Source: Burkholderiaceae bacterium (lineage in GTDB: Bacteria > Pseudomonadota > Gammaproteobacteria > Burkholderiales > Burkholderiaceae). Taken from it: a stretch of 23,417 bases of DNA. Below are positions 9,706 through 18,198 of the stretch, one piece after another. Position 1 is the first letter of the stretch; each line of letters opens with the position of its first letter. The notes below the pieces were generated by a model. That model was not told the origin of the DNA. It saw nothing but the letters and a program-made list of their open reading frames with translations, and did not search any database. The translations under genes were made by a program, and so were the position numbers. The DNA lies in assembly GCA_947461335.1 (NCBI GenBank), contig CANHLB010000004.1, positions 1-23,417 of the forward strand, in the 5' to 3' direction.

Positions 9706-11144
9706 GTTTTAGCCTCCTCTAATAAGGCTTGCACTACACGCTCCATACGCATAAATCGTGAACCTTTAACCAAAATATTTAGATGCTCATTGCTACCAGT
9801 TGACTGTGCATGTAATGCATCTCTCAACTGAATAATCAGACTATCCATTTCAGAGAAATGTTTTGCGCTCGCGATAGGCAAACCACTTTTCTGAACACTC
9901 TCAAATCCCTTGATAGCAAATTGGCATTGCTCGCCTAAGGCAAATAATTTATTGACGCCCTGCTCAGCAGCATAAGCACCAACCTCTCGATGAAACTCAG
10001 GCCCCTGATTCCCAACCTCACCCATATCCCCCAAGACTAGCCAAGACATATTGCCTGACTGTTTTAGGGCATCAATCGCTGCTCTAACCGAATCTGGATT
10101 AGCGTTATAGCTGTCATCAATTAAGGTGTGATTTGGGTCAATCTTCTTAGCCTGCATGCGTCCATTTACAGGCGAAAATGATTCAAGCCCTTGCTTAATT
10201 TTTTCGAGACTAACGCCGGCTGCTAATGCCACAGCACTGGCAGCTAAGGCATTACGCGCATTGTGACTGCCTAAAGTATTTAACTGAACTTCAATAGAGC
10301 CTAACTCTGTTTGCACTTGAACTTGGCCGTTATTTAACAAACGTCCAATCACTGCTGCCTGTAATGTTGACCGACCAGACTGCAAAACAAAATCGATGAC
10401 TTTTCTGCCGGCTGCTACCTCGTGCCAGACGCTTGCAAACTCGGAGTCTGCAGGAAAAACTGCAATGCCATCCTTTGGTAAGGCTCGAATTGCATCAGAG
10501 TGTTCTTGTGCGACTGCAGCTACTGTAGTCATGAACTCTTGATGTTCGCGCTGTGCATTATTGATTAATGCAATATTTGCCTGTGCAATATTGGCTAGTT
10601 CAGCAGTCTCACCAGGATGGTTCATGCCAAGCTCTACTACTGCAAGTCGATCACTTGCTCGCAGCTTTAATAAAGTCAAAGGCAGGCCAATATCATTATT
10701 GAAGTTACCTTTGGTAACTAAGGCATGTTCTGGGCCAACTGCTGCAATGAAAATAGAGGCAATCATTTCTTTAACAGTGGTTTTGCCATTACTACCGGTA
10801 ACCAAAGCTAGTGGGATGGGATGAGCTGCTCGCCATGCTTTTGCTAATGCACCCAAGGCAACTCTTGTATCAGCAATACAAAGAGCGGGTAAATTGCTAG
10901 GGCATTTATCTTTATTGCTAACGATAGCCGCAGAGGCACCTGCCTTAGCAATATCAGATAAAAAGTCATGCGCATCAAAGCGTTCGCCCGCTAAAGCCAC
11001 AAATAACTCATGAAGTTCAACCTGACGGCTATCTGTTCCAACTCTAGATATCTTCAATGTCTGAGCATCTTGAGCAGAGACATTCAGAAAAACGCTGCCT
11101 GGCAACATCGCTTGTACCTGAGCTAAGCTTGTCATTACCGACAT
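9696..11144 (-). CDS. murF: UDP-MurNAc-tripeptide--D-Ala-D-Ala ligase MurF
   Basis: This ligase completes the pentapeptide by adding the D-Ala-D-Ala made by Ddl. In 482 residues it shows the uracil-binding TDSR (37-40), the MurF P-loop [11 protein letters not shown] (117-127), LGMNHPGE for substrate binding, the HNARNALAA segment, and DSYNANPDS typical of MurF. The ATG at 11144 shares one base with the murE stop (TGATG) and has GGAGG 9 nt upstream; an in-frame ATG three codons later is possible but is less well placed. Confidence 0.97.
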   Translation of the reverse strand: MSVMTSLAQVQAMLPGSVFLNVSAQDAQTLKISRVGTDSRQVELHELFVALAGERFDAHDFLSDIAKAGASAAIVSNKDKCPSNLPALCIADTRVALGALAKAWRAAHPIPLALVTGSNGKTTVKEMIASIFIAAVGPEHALVTKGNFNNDIGLPLTLLKLRASDRLAVVELGMNHPGETAELANIAQANIALINNAQREHQEFMTTVAAVAQEHSDAIRALPKDGIAVFPADSEFASVWHEVAAGRKVIDFVLQSGRSTLQAAVIGRLLNNGQVQVQTELGSIEVQLNTLGSHNARNALAASAVALAAGVSLEKIKQGLESFSPVNGRMQAKKIDPNHTLIDDSYNANPDSVRAAIDALKQSGNMSWLVLGDMGEVGNQGPEFHREVGAYAAEQGVNKLFALGEQCQFAIKGFESVQKSGLPIASAKHFSEMDSLIIQLRDALHAQSTGSNEHLNILVKGSRFMRMERVVQALLEEAKTCS

Positions 11145-12694
11145 CAGGCCATACCTCCAGCAGCCAGACGAATATGCTCTTGATCTGAGAAATCAAATTT
11201 CTTACCGTTAATTTCTTGCGTGGTTTCGTGGCCTTTGCCTGCTACTAAAACAATATCCTGGGGAGACGCATTACGCACAGCAGCCATAATGGCTGCGGCG
11301 CGATCACCAATCATCTGAACATTTGAAGCTTCCTTCCCAACACCAGCCAAAATCATCGCCATGATGGTCTGTGGATCTTCGGATCGTGGATTATCACTAG
11401 TAATAATGATTTGATCAGCAAATTGCGCAGCTACTGCGCCCATTAGAGAACGTTTACCACTATCGCGATCTCCGCCACAACCAAATACACACCAAATTTT
11501 TCCATGGCGTTGTTCAGCGATAGGGCGTAAGGCTTGTAAAGTCTTTTGCAGTGCATCTGGCGTATGGGCATAATCAACTACTACCTGTAAGCCTTCTAAT
11601 TTTTGCTGCTTGCCTATCTGGATTAATTCCATTCGTCCAAGAACTGGTCGCAATTGGCTCACTCGTTTACTTGCTTCATCGCAACTTAAACCCTGACTTA
11701 ACAAAACAGTCCACACAGCTAAAGCATTGCTTAAGTTAAAGTCGCCCAACAAAGGAATATGTAAGTTACTACTACCAACTTTTTCGTAGGTAAACAGAGA
11801 ATCGTATCCAGCGCCGCTCAGCACGCTATCTTTTGCATAAATGCGATGTAATCGATCACCAAATTTTTCAAAGCCCTTGAGAGCATCTTGCTTAATTGTG
11901 TATACCCAAACCTTGATGCCGCCTTTAGCTAAAAGCTTTATGACTAGCTCACGCCCAAAAGCATCGTCCAAATTAATCACCGCATTTTGTAGGCCGGTGA
12001 GTTCAAATAATTTTGCCTTAGCCTCAGCGTAATCAGCCATGCTGCCGTGATAATCTAAATGATCTTGGCTAAGATTGGTGAACACAGCAGAATTCAGATA
12101 AGTGCCAGCTACTCGATCCTGTTGTAGAGCATGTGAAGACACCTCCATTACTACTTGTTTAGCTCCGGCTTCTAGCAATTCTTTCAACTGAGTTTGTAGT
12201 CTTGGAGCATCTGGTGTCGTATATCCAGTCTGCACCAATGAGCCTAGAAAACCAGTTCCTAAAGTACCCAGTATGGCTGTTCGATGATTTGGTTCATCTA
12301 GAGCCTGAGCCAGCCATTGTGTAATGCTCGTTTTTCCATTGGTACCAGTGACACCAATAATCTTTAACTGTTTACTCGGATAGTCATACCATTGTGCAGA
12401 TAACTCACCAACTTTTGCAGCAAGGTTTTCAACTGCAATGCATTGTGGGCGATCTATATATTGAGCGCCAGGGCCTGCAGGATCGAAAACGACAGCTGCT
12501 ACTCCTCGCTCGATAGCAGCATCAATAAATTGACGGCCATCTCGTAATGCTTTGCCATGACCAACAGGGTAGGCAAAAAAGATGTCGCCAGGCCCAAGCT
12601 GGCGACTGTCTGCACTTACCTTAGCAGTGCTATTCGCTACGCTGTGTAAGTATTCAATCAGATGATTGGGATGTATATTCAATGCCATCCTCAT
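11144..12694 (-). CDS. murE: UDP-MurNAc-L-Ala-D-Glu--2,6-diaminopimelate ligase MurE
   Basis: This ligase adds the third residue of the stem peptide. The 516-residue protein has VSADSR (26-31), the P-loop GTNGKTS (117-123), TTPDAP (159-164), EVSSHAL (184-190), DHLDYHG (211-217) and GKGHE (486-490). The motif DNPR (434-437) is the signature of ligases using meso-diaminopimelate, so the wall is predicted to be the ordinary Gram-negative DAP type. The ATG overlaps the ftsI stop as ATGA with AGGTGG 10 nt upstream; a second ATG two codons downstream is an alternative. Confidence 0.97.
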   Translation of the reverse strand: MRMALNIHPNHLIEYLHSVANSTAKVSADSRQLGPGDIFFAYPVGHGKALRDGRQFIDAAIERGVAAVVFDPAGPGAQYIDRPQCIAVENLAAKVGELSAQWYDYPSKQLKIIGVTGTNGKTSITQWLAQALDEPNHRTAILGTLGTGFLGSLVQTGYTTPDAPRLQTQLKELLEAGAKQVVMEVSSHALQQDRVAGTYLNSAVFTNLSQDHLDYHGSMADYAEAKAKLFELTGLQNAVINLDDAFGRELVIKLLAKGGIKVWVYTIKQDALKGFEKFGDRLHRIYAKDSVLSGAGYDSLFTYEKVGSSNLHIPLLGDFNLSNALAVWTVLLSQGLSCDEASKRVSQLRPVLGRMELIQIGKQQKLEGLQVVVDYAHTPDALQKTLQALRPIAEQRHGKIWCVFGCGGDRDSGKRSLMGAVAAQFADQIIITSDNPRSEDPQTIMAMILAGVGKEASNVQMIGDRAAAIMAAVRNASPQDIVLVAGKGHETTQEINGKKFDFSDQEHIRLAAGGMA

Positions 12695-14463
12695 CTTTTC
12701 AAAACCACCTGCTGCGTCTGAACATTTGCAGTGCGAATCTCTTCAGGACTCTTATCTTGCAAAACCATTTGCTTTACTTTGTTATCAGGTAAAACATTTA
12801 ATGTACGCAAAGTCTCACCAACAATCGTTGAAAATACTGGTGCTGCAACATCGCCACCATAATGACTTCCACCGGTTGGCTCATCAATCATCACCGCCAC
12901 AACAATTCGAGGAGCGCTAATTGGTGCTAAGCCAGCAAAGTAAGCACGATAAGAATTTCCATAACCCTTACCAACTAGCTTATGAGCTGTGCCTGTTTTA
13001 CCGCCAACACGATATCCTTCAGCCTGTGCTTTAACAGCAGTACCTCCAGGTTCAGTAACGGATTCCAGCATGCTACGCATTTCAATTGCAGTCTTCGCTG
13101 ATAGCACTCTAGTGCCTTGCTTTGAATCTGGACTCCTCTCAATGGTGAGCGGAACTAGCTCACCATCCCGTGCGAATACTGTGTAAGCCCGAGCTACTTG
13201 AAAGAGAGATCCAGAAATTCCGTAGCCAAATGCAATACGCGCTTGATCGGTTGGCATCCACTTTTTAAAGGGATGTACTGTTCCAGCTACCGCTCCTGGG
13301 AAACCTATTTTAGGCGCCTGTCCGAAGCCAACCGCTGTATAAAAATCCCACATTTCTTCTGATGAGAGATTATTCATTGCAATCTTTGCTGTACCGATAT
13401 TGCTAGACTTCTGAATAATCTGGGCTATCGTTAAATTTCCATAGGGGTGTGTATCAGTAATGGGTTTTGGTCCCACCAGATACTTGGCACCAATCACCAT
13501 ATTTGTATCTGGCTTAACAACGCCTTTCTCCAAAGCAATTGCAATAGTGAAAGGTTTCATTGTTGAACCTGGTTCGAAGGTATCAGTCATAACGCGATTG
13601 CGTAACTGTTCACCACTTAAATATTTTCGATCGTTAGGGTTATAGCTTGGGTAATTTGCCAAAGCCAAAATCTCCCCGGTCAGCGTATCCAAAACGACTG
13701 CGCCACCAGCTTTGGCACGGTGCTTCTCAACCGCATCTTTAACAGCGTTATAGGCCAAGAACTGAATCTTGCTATCGATAGACAGATTTAAATCCTTACC
13801 ATTTTGTGGCAACTGCAAAATTGCTACATCTTCAACAACCCGACCTAAGCGGTCAACTACTACACGTCTTTGACCTGGATGCCCGGCTAGCTCTTTCTCC
13901 CTAGAAAGCTCCATGCCTTCTTGACCGCGATCTTCAACATTGGTAAAACCAACTACGTGTGCCATCGCTTCACCTTCTGGATAGAAGCGACGATATTCAT
14001 TATTCAAACCAATGCCTGGAATTTCTAATTGTTTAATTTGCTGTGCAACTGCCGGTTCAACCTGTCGCTTTAAGAAAATCTGCTTCCGATCTTCTTTTAA
14101 CTTCTTGCGTAGCTCAGACTCGCTGATCTGTAAAAGGCTAGCAAGTTTTTGCACCTTATCTGCCGCCAGATCATCTGGCACAGTATCGTTATAGGCAATG
14201 ACAGACTTCGCTTCCAAGCTGGTAGCGATTACTTGGCCATTGCGATCCAAAATTTTTCCACGACTAGCGGGTAACTCTAGCTCGCGCTGTGTGCCGCGCA
14301 CACCCTTGGCTTCATAGAATGCATTTCCGGGGCCCTGAATCCAAAATGCACGCAGTAATAGCATCATGAAAACAAAGAACAAAAGGAATAACATCAAGCG
14401 CGACCGCCACATTGGGAGACGCAATACTAAATTTGGCGAAGTAGAAAAACCAACCGGCCTCAT
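12691..14463 (-). CDS. ftsI: Septal peptidoglycan transpeptidase FtsI (PBP3)
   Basis: This class B penicillin-binding protein crosslinks septal peptidoglycan and works with FtsW. The 590 residues contain a membrane anchor at about 22-42, the pedestal domain starting at ASRGKILDRNG (66-76), and the transpeptidase domain with the active-site STMK (Ser300-Lys303), SSN (353-355) and KTGT (489-492). The C-terminal tail is long and polar. The ATG overlaps the ftsL stop as ATGA, with AAGGAGG ending 4 nt upstream. Motifs are intact, so it should be catalytically active. Confidence 0.98.
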   Translation of the reverse strand: MRPVGFSTSPNLVLRLPMWRSRLMLFLLFFVFMMLLLRAFWIQGPGNAFYEAKGVRGTQRELELPASRGKILDRNGQVIATSLEAKSVIAYNDTVPDDLAADKVQKLASLLQISESELRKKLKEDRKQIFLKRQVEPAVAQQIKQLEIPGIGLNNEYRRFYPEGEAMAHVVGFTNVEDRGQEGMELSREKELAGHPGQRRVVVDRLGRVVEDVAILQLPQNGKDLNLSIDSKIQFLAYNAVKDAVEKHRAKAGGAVVLDTLTGEILALANYPSYNPNDRKYLSGEQLRNRVMTDTFEPGSTMKPFTIAIALEKGVVKPDTNMVIGAKYLVGPKPITDTHPYGNLTIAQIIQKSSNIGTAKIAMNNLSSEEMWDFYTAVGFGQAPKIGFPGAVAGTVHPFKKWMPTDQARIAFGYGISGSLFQVARAYTVFARDGELVPLTIERSPDSKQGTRVLSAKTAIEMRSMLESVTEPGGTAVKAQAEGYRVGGKTGTAHKLVGKGYGNSYRAYFAGLAPISAPRIVVAVMIDEPTGGSHYGGDVAAPVFSTIVGETLRTLNVLPDNKVKQMVLQDKSPEEIRTANVQTQQVVLKR

Positions 14464-14726
14464 TTAGCCTCCTTTAAGTACAAAGTACGCTCGGGAGAGA
14501 TCGGGGACATACGCAATTGATTACGCGCAACATCACGAATGCGTGCTGACTTAGAAAGATTGCGTTGTTCATATTCCAAACGTAACCAATCTTGATTCAA
14601 TCTACGTTCTTCAATTTGGGCACGCTCTTGGGCAATAAATAATTTACGCGCACGTTGCTGTGCAGCCACCAGGGATAACGCGCAAATCAATAGCAAGGCT
14701 AGCAATGTTAGGGTGGCGCGATTCAT
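14460..14726 (-). CDS. ftsL: Cell division protein FtsL
   Basis: This is a small bitopic divisome protein of 88 residues that forms a coiled-coil complex with FtsB and FtsQ and activates FtsW-FtsI. It has one hydrophobic helix at about 5-22, followed by an Arg/Glu/Gln-rich stretch with heptad character (about 25-60). The C-terminus ends in a short [13 protein letters not shown] segment typical of the FtsL/FtsB fold. Sequence identity is low across this family, so position between rsmH and ftsI is an important part of the call. Both its start and its stop overlap the neighbouring genes as ATGA. Confidence 0.94.
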   Translation of the reverse strand: MNRATLTLLALLLICALSLVAAQQRARKLFIAQERAQIEERRLNQDWLRLEYEQRNLSKSARIRDVARNQLRMSPISPERTLYLKEAK

Positions 14727-15673
14727 ACTAGCCGTCCCATACGTTTTTGGGCCACACGCATAATTGCAGAACGCGCTCGTGGGTTTTCAGAAACCTCAGA
14801 ATCACTTGGCTTTAAGCGACCAATAATTTCTAGGGCGCTCTGTGGCAGGTCTTTTTCTCGAACTGGTAGGCCCCGTGGGACCTCAACCTTTGCGCGTGCC
14901 TGCAAAAATTGCTTCACAATGCGATCTTCTAAAGAGTGAAAGCTAATGACCGCAAGTCTTCCACCAGGCTTTAATACGTTTAAGGCGGCTTTCAGGCCAA
15001 GCTCCAAATCGTCTAGCTCACGATTAATAAAAATACGTAAGGCTTGAAAAGTTCTAGTGGCTGGATCTTGACCAGCTTCGCGAGTACGCACCACACCAGC
15101 TACTAAACTTGCTAGTTGAGTTGTCGTTTTTGGTGACAAACCCTCTTCTCGCTTTGCCACAATGGCTTTAGCAATCTGAAATGCAAAACGCTCTTCCCCG
15201 TAAGTCTTAATCACGTGAGTAATTTCCTCTTGCGACGCCTGCTCCAACCACTCTGCTGCCGTCATTCCGTGATCTGTATTCATCCGCATATCGAGCGGGC
15301 CTTCGCGTCGAAAGGAGAAACCCCGATGCGCTTCGTCCACCTGTGGTGAACTGATACCCAGATCCAACAAAATTCCATCGACTGATTCTGCTTGCGCATA
15401 CTGATCCATGTGTGCAAAGCTGTCGTGCACTATCGATAAACGTGGATCTTTGATTTTCTGTGCGACTGTAATTGCATCCAAATCCTTGTCGAAAGAAATC
15501 ATTTGCGCTGATGAAGGAAGTTCTTTGAGCAAAGCCTGGGTGTGACCACCACGCCCGAATGTTCCATCGATTACCAAAATATTTTTTGCTGTGTTTTGTT
15601 TTTGAATGAGCGGGCCACTGATTAGCGCCGTCACCGCCTCGGCCAGTAACACTGGGCGATGAGTTATGTTCAT
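14723..15673 (-). CDS. rsmH: 16S rRNA (cytosine(1402)-N4)-methyltransferase RsmH
   Basis: This SAM-dependent enzyme methylates N4 of C1402 in the ribosomal decoding centre. It was formerly named mraW. The 316-residue protein begins with [11 protein letters not shown], has the SAM loop DGTFGRGGH (36-44), [19 protein letters not shown], and the conserved C-terminal [13 protein letters not shown]. The ATG lies 12 nt beyond the mraZ stop with AGGG nearby. An ATG overlapping the mraZ TGA opens a different frame that shows no family match, so it is not the start. Confidence 0.98.
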   Translation of the reverse strand: MNITHRPVLLAEAVTALISGPLIQKQNTAKNILVIDGTFGRGGHTQALLKELPSSAQMISFDKDLDAITVAQKIKDPRLSIVHDSFAHMDQYAQAESVDGILLDLGISSPQVDEAHRGFSFRREGPLDMRMNTDHGMTAAEWLEQASQEEITHVIKTYGEERFAFQIAKAIVAKREEGLSPKTTTQLASLVAGVVRTREAGQDPATRTFQALRIFINRELDDLELGLKAALNVLKPGGRLAVISFHSLEDRIVKQFLQARAKVEVPRGLPVREKDLPQSALEIIGRLKPSDSEVSENPRARSAIMRVAQKRMGRLV

Positions 15674-15685
15674 AGCACCCTGTCA

Positions 15686-16117
15686 TCAAAAATTAAATTG
15701 CTTGAGTGCTTCAGGCATGCCTAGTGCAATGGCAGCCTGTTCTTTTGCAGCATACGTAGCTGCGTCCCACAATTCCAAGTGACTGCCCATACCAAGCAAG
15801 ATCACTTCTTTTTCAATATCTGCTGCCGCACGTAATTCAGGGCTCACTAAAATTCGACCGGCATTATCCAAATCGATTTCTGCAGCATTACCAAGAAAAA
15901 TTCTGCGCCACCAATGTGCATCCATTGGTAGTTGGGCAACTCTTGCTCTAAAACTTTCCCATTCGGGTCTTGGAAATAACAAAAGGCAGCCATCTGGATG
16001 TTTTGTGAGCGTGAGGCGGCCATCGCCTTGAACTAACAAGGCGTCGCGATGCTTAGCCGGAACTGACATTCGGCCTTTTGCATCTAAATTGAGAGCTGAC
16101 GCACCTTGAAACACCAT
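15686..16117 (-). CDS. mraZ: Transcriptional regulator MraZ
   Basis: This is the dcw-cluster regulator; in other bacteria it binds DNA as a ring-shaped oligomer and represses its own operon. The 143 residues consist of two AbrB/SpoVT-like halves, with the signatures [13 protein letters not shown] (12-24) and [13 protein letters not shown] (about 84-96). It is the first gene of the cluster, and the repeats it is expected to bind lie directly upstream (16122-16146). The ATG has the G-rich box GTGGGG just 3 nt upstream, so the third operator repeat probably doubles as the ribosome-binding site. Length is normal for the family. Confidence 0.98.
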   Translation of the reverse strand: MVFQGASALNLDAKGRMSVPAKHRDALLVQGDGRLTLTKHPDGCLLLFPRPEWESFRARVAQLPMDAHWWRRIFLGNAAEIDLDNAGRILVSPELRAAADIEKEVILLGMGSHLELWDAATYAAKEQAAIALGMPEALKQFNF

Positions 16118-16121
16118 TTAC

Positions 16122-16146
16122 CCCACTTTTTCACACTTCCTCCCAC
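16122..16146 (-). promoter_or_regulatory. Probable MraZ operator (three GTGGG-type direct repeats)
   Basis: On the coding strand three pentamers occur at exact 10-bp intervals: GTGGG (16146-16142), GTGTG (16136-16132) and GTGGG (16126-16122), each separated by 5 nt. This matches the known MraZ-binding arrangement of TGGG-type direct repeats with 5-nt spacers described for E. coli and Mycoplasma. The first repeat overlaps the -10 element and the last lies 4 nt before the mraZ ATG. The middle copy is degenerate. Function as an autorepression site is inferred from the family. Confidence 0.85.
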
Positions 16147-16173
16147 TTTAGAGGATCACAATAAGGGGGTCAA
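16145..16173 (-). promoter_or_regulatory. Sigma70-type promoter of the dcw operon (PmraZ)
   Basis: The coding strand shows TTGACC (-35, 16173-16168), a 17-bp spacer, and TAAAGT (-10, 16150-16145). The -35 matches consensus at five of six positions, the -10 at four of six, and the spacing is ideal. The predicted start would fall near 16138, giving a leader of about 20 nt to the mraZ ATG. Overlap of the -10 with the first GTGGG repeat fits repression by MraZ. Confidence 0.7.
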
Positions 16174-16205
16174 GTGTTTTTAGGGATTTTTTTGGGAATT
16201 TCTCT

Positions 16206-16221
16206 AGTGTTTACAAACACT
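16206..16221. repeat. 16-bp inverted repeat upstream of PmraZ
   Basis: AGTGTTT and AAACACT flank a 2-bp centre, giving a perfect 7-bp dyad whose inner edge lies about 33 bp upstream of the -35 element. A third copy of the half-site, AAACACTT, overlaps the -35 itself on the minus strand (16179-16172). The arrangement resembles a transcription-factor site, but I recognise no specific regulator for it. Confidence 0.55.
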
Positions 16222-16429
16222 TAGCGTAATGTGTTCAGAAAATGGTGATAATAAAATAGCTACTTGAAACAATGGCTTGGAAAATATACTTAAGAATAGG
16301 TCTCAGCTATATAGCTAGATAATATCTAAATATACTGTATTTAAAAACAGTATTAGTGAAAAAATATATCAAAATTAATCAAGAAATTAAACCTATGAAT
16401 TAATTTGAACTTAATCACCAATATCAATT
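16222..16429. other. AT-rich intergenic stretch with serial inverted repeats
   Basis: This is most of the 312-bp gap between mraZ and coq7. It is strongly AT-rich and carries three consecutive dyads: AGCTATATAGCT (16305-16316), TAGATA-A-TATCTA (16316-16328) and ATACTGT/ACAGTAT around an 8-nt loop (16332-16353). coq7 transcription must end here, but none of the hairpins has a GC-rich stem followed by a clean T-run. A short AT-only stem (16375-16390) followed on the minus strand by T-rich sequence is another weak candidate. The longest reading frame noticed, 16 codons at 16272-16322 on the plus strand, has no ribosome site and is not called. Confidence 0.5.
16332..16353. repeat. Hairpin-forming inverted repeat, possible coq7 terminator
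   Basis: Seven-base arms ATACTGT and ACAGTAT enclose an 8-nt loop whose core, TTTAAA, is itself palindromic, so the whole 22 bp is a dyad with a single A/A mismatch on each side. It lies about 77 nt past the coq7 stop. The following minus-strand sequence (ATATTTAG) is only partly T-rich, so a terminator role is uncertain. Confidence 0.35.
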
Positions 16430-17059
16430 TTAAATTTTGTAAGCAGTTGTAGTCATTACCTTAGACATTGCTTGCATTACTTTCTGAATTGGCTCAGGCA
16501 AAGTGACACCACCTGCATGTAAAGCTGCTTGTCCATGTTCAATTTCATCAAGCCGCATTTGATCAACAATTGCACGTGAACGATGATCGTCTTCTGGTAA
16601 TTTTTTGAGATGGCTTACAAGGTGGTTTTCAACTTGTTTTTCAGTTTCTGCAACAAAACCCAAACTCCACTTATCACCCGCTAAACCTGCTACCAAGCCG
16701 ATTGCAAAGGATCCTGCATACCATACGGGGTTGAGATAGCTAGTGTGTGAACCCAGTTCTTTAAGGCGAGTTTCACACCAAGCTAAGTGATCCAATTCTT
16801 CTTGACCCGAGTGATCAAGCATCTCTTTAATTTGAGAATCTCTAGCCACTAATTTTTGTGACTGATACAAAGCTTGTGCGCAAACTTCACCAACGTGATT
16901 AACGCGCATTAAACCTGCAGCATGTTTTCGCTGATCAGAATCTAAGGCGGCATTTGCTCCAGATTCTGTCCCGGGGGTTGGCCGCCCAGCATTCGCGCCC
17001 CCAACGACAGAACGAAGTGCGGTATCAAACTCAATAATGAAGCGATCAATGGGGGTCAT
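16430..17059 (-). CDS. coq7: 3-demethoxyubiquinol 3-hydroxylase Coq7
   Basis: This di-iron monooxygenase hydroxylates the demethoxy intermediate in ubiquinone biosynthesis and is membrane associated. The 209 residues show the two-fold EXXH iron-binding pattern: Glu58 in [17 protein letters not shown] (87-91), [10 protein letters not shown] (138-147) and DEIEHG (171-176), with a hydrophobic patch at about 113-127. Residues 20-40 form a Gly/Ala/Pro-rich linker. Its DNA (about 16970-17005) is a conspicuous GC-rich patch able to pair GGGGG with CCCCC. The ATG lies 12 nt after the bioB stop and has no visible Shine-Dalgarno, so it probably depends on coupling to bioB. coq7 upstream of mraZ fits Burkholderiales. 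Confidence 0.95.
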   Translation of the reverse strand: MTPIDRFIIEFDTALRSVVGGANAGRPTPGTESGANAALDSDQRKHAAGLMRVNHVGEVCAQALYQSQKLVARDSQIKEMLDHSGQEELDHLAWCETRLKELGSHTSYLNPVWYAGSFAIGLVAGLAGDKWSLGFVAETEKQVENHLVSHLKKLPEDDHRSRAIVDQMRLDEIEHGQAALHAGGVTLPEPIQKVMQAMSKVMTTTAYKI

Positions 17060-17071
17060 CGAGTGGGAAAT

Positions 17072-18109
17072 TTACACCAAAACTTCGACTTTAGAACTCT
17101 GTTTAGTTTTTAATCCAAGCTCGGCTAAGAGCTCGCGGTCTTGTTCTGCCTCAGGATTACCGGTAGTAAGTAGTTGCTCACCATAAAAGATAGAATTGGC
17201 ACCGGCCATGAAGCACATGGCCTGAACAGCCCTGCCTAACTCCTGGCGGCCAGCTGACAAACGGACCCGCGCCTTAGGCATAGTGATGCGGGCAACTGCG
17301 ATAGTTCTAACAAACTCAAGGGGGTCCAATGGCTTTTGATCGGCCAAGGGTGTGCCTGCAACAGGGACCAGATGATTAATTGGCACTGACTCAGGATAGG
17401 GGCTCAAATTGGCCAAGCGCGCCAAGAAAGCGGCTCGCTGCTCACGGGACTCACCCATTCCTACAATGCCGCCACAGCATACAGACATCCCAGCTGCTCG
17501 GACATTGGAGATCGTATCTAAGCGGTCTTGATAGCCCCGCGTAGAAATAATGGAGCGATAGAAATCTTCACTAGTATCGAGGTTGTGATTATAAAAATCT
17601 AAGCCTGCCTCTTGAAGTGCTTGGGCCTGGTCAGCCTCTAGCATGCCCAGAGTAGCGCAGGTCTCAAGACCCAATGCTTTTACGCCCTTGATCATGGCGG
17701 TGACTTTTTCAATATCGCGATCTTTAGGTTCGCGCCAAGCGGCGCCCATACAGAAGCGGTTTGATCCTGCAGCTTTCGCAGCCTTAGCAGCCTCTAAAAC
17801 CTCCTCCAAGCCCATCAACTTCTCAGCCTTTACATCAGTGTCATAACGAGCAGCCTGAGGGCAGTAGCCGCAATCTTCAGGGCAGCCGCCCGTCTTGATG
17901 GACAGTAAAGTAGCTAACTCCACATCACCATCAGGAAAATTGGCTTTATGAGTCTCTTGAGCCTTGAGCATTAATTGATCAAAAGGCAGGGCAAACAATG
18001 CCTCAATTTGGGCAACTGTCCATTCACCGGAGGCATCGAGCTCTTTGCGTAAATTAGCCTTAGATTTAACTAAGGTAAGAGGTTTTTCAGTAGTTTGGGC
18101 GTCCAGCAT
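17072..18109 (-). CDS. bioB: Biotin synthase BioB
   Basis: This radical-SAM enzyme inserts sulfur into dethiobiotin, the last step of biotin synthesis. The 345 residues contain the [4Fe-4S] motif CPEDCGYC (Cys76, Cys80, Cys83), [37 protein letters not shown] and the Arg of VRLSAGR, which with three cysteines holds the sacrificial [2Fe-2S] cluster. The ATG at 18109 is preferred; a TTG two codons upstream has GGAA only 2 nt away, too close to act as a ribosome site. bioB is divergent from bioAFD and leads a two-gene unit with coq7. Confidence 0.98.
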   Translation of the reverse strand: MLDAQTTEKPLTLVKSKANLRKELDASGEWTVAQIEALFALPFDQLMLKAQETHKANFPDGDVELATLLSIKTGGCPEDCGYCPQAARYDTDVKAEKLMGLEEVLEAAKAAKAAGSNRFCMGAAWREPKDRDIEKVTAMIKGVKALGLETCATLGMLEADQAQALQEAGLDFYNHNLDTSEDFYRSIISTRGYQDRLDTISNVRAAGMSVCCGGIVGMGESREQRAAFLARLANLSPYPESVPINHLVPVAGTPLADQKPLDPLEFVRTIAVARITMPKARVRLSAGRQELGRAVQAMCFMAGANSIFYGEQLLTTGNPEAEQDRELLAELGLKTKQSSKVEVLV

Positions 18110-18198
18110 GGGCAAATTCCAGAAAATAGATCAATTCAAGACATAAACATAACAGATACAGACCAGAAATTGGAAAAACTAGTGTTCAAATATCAAAC
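18110..18198. promoter_or_regulatory. Divergent bioB / bioA promoter region
   Basis: This 89-bp AT-rich spacer must drive bioB leftward and bioAFD rightward. I found no BirA operator (TTGTAAACC-type arms), no BioR box (TTATMKATAA) and no BioQ site. Promoter elements are weak: one rightward possibility is TTCAAG (18135-18140), 16 bp, TACAGA (18157-18162). A short TGTT-N9-AACA dyad (18183-18199) abuts the bioA start. That it holds promoters follows from gene orientation; no specific element is certain. Confidence 0.5.

Noticed and set aside
15207..15689. 160-codon open frame overlapping rsmH, starting at an ATG that overlaps the mraZ stop
   Set aside because: It is a different frame over rsmH, shows no recognisable family motif and ends inside rsmH; the rsmH frame has all family signatures.
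16272..16322. 16-codon plus-strand frame in the AT-rich gap
   Set aside because: It has no ribosome site, is very short and overlaps the inverted repeats; there is no evidence of coding.
18107..18115. TTG start for bioB two codons upstream
   Set aside because: The nearest purine-rich stretch is only 2 nt away, whereas it is at a usable distance from the ATG at 18109.
18110..18198. BirA, BioR or BioQ operator between bioB and bioA
   Set aside because: The closest BioR-like string (TTATGTTTAT on the minus strand) matches only about six of ten positions, and no BirA-type arms are present.
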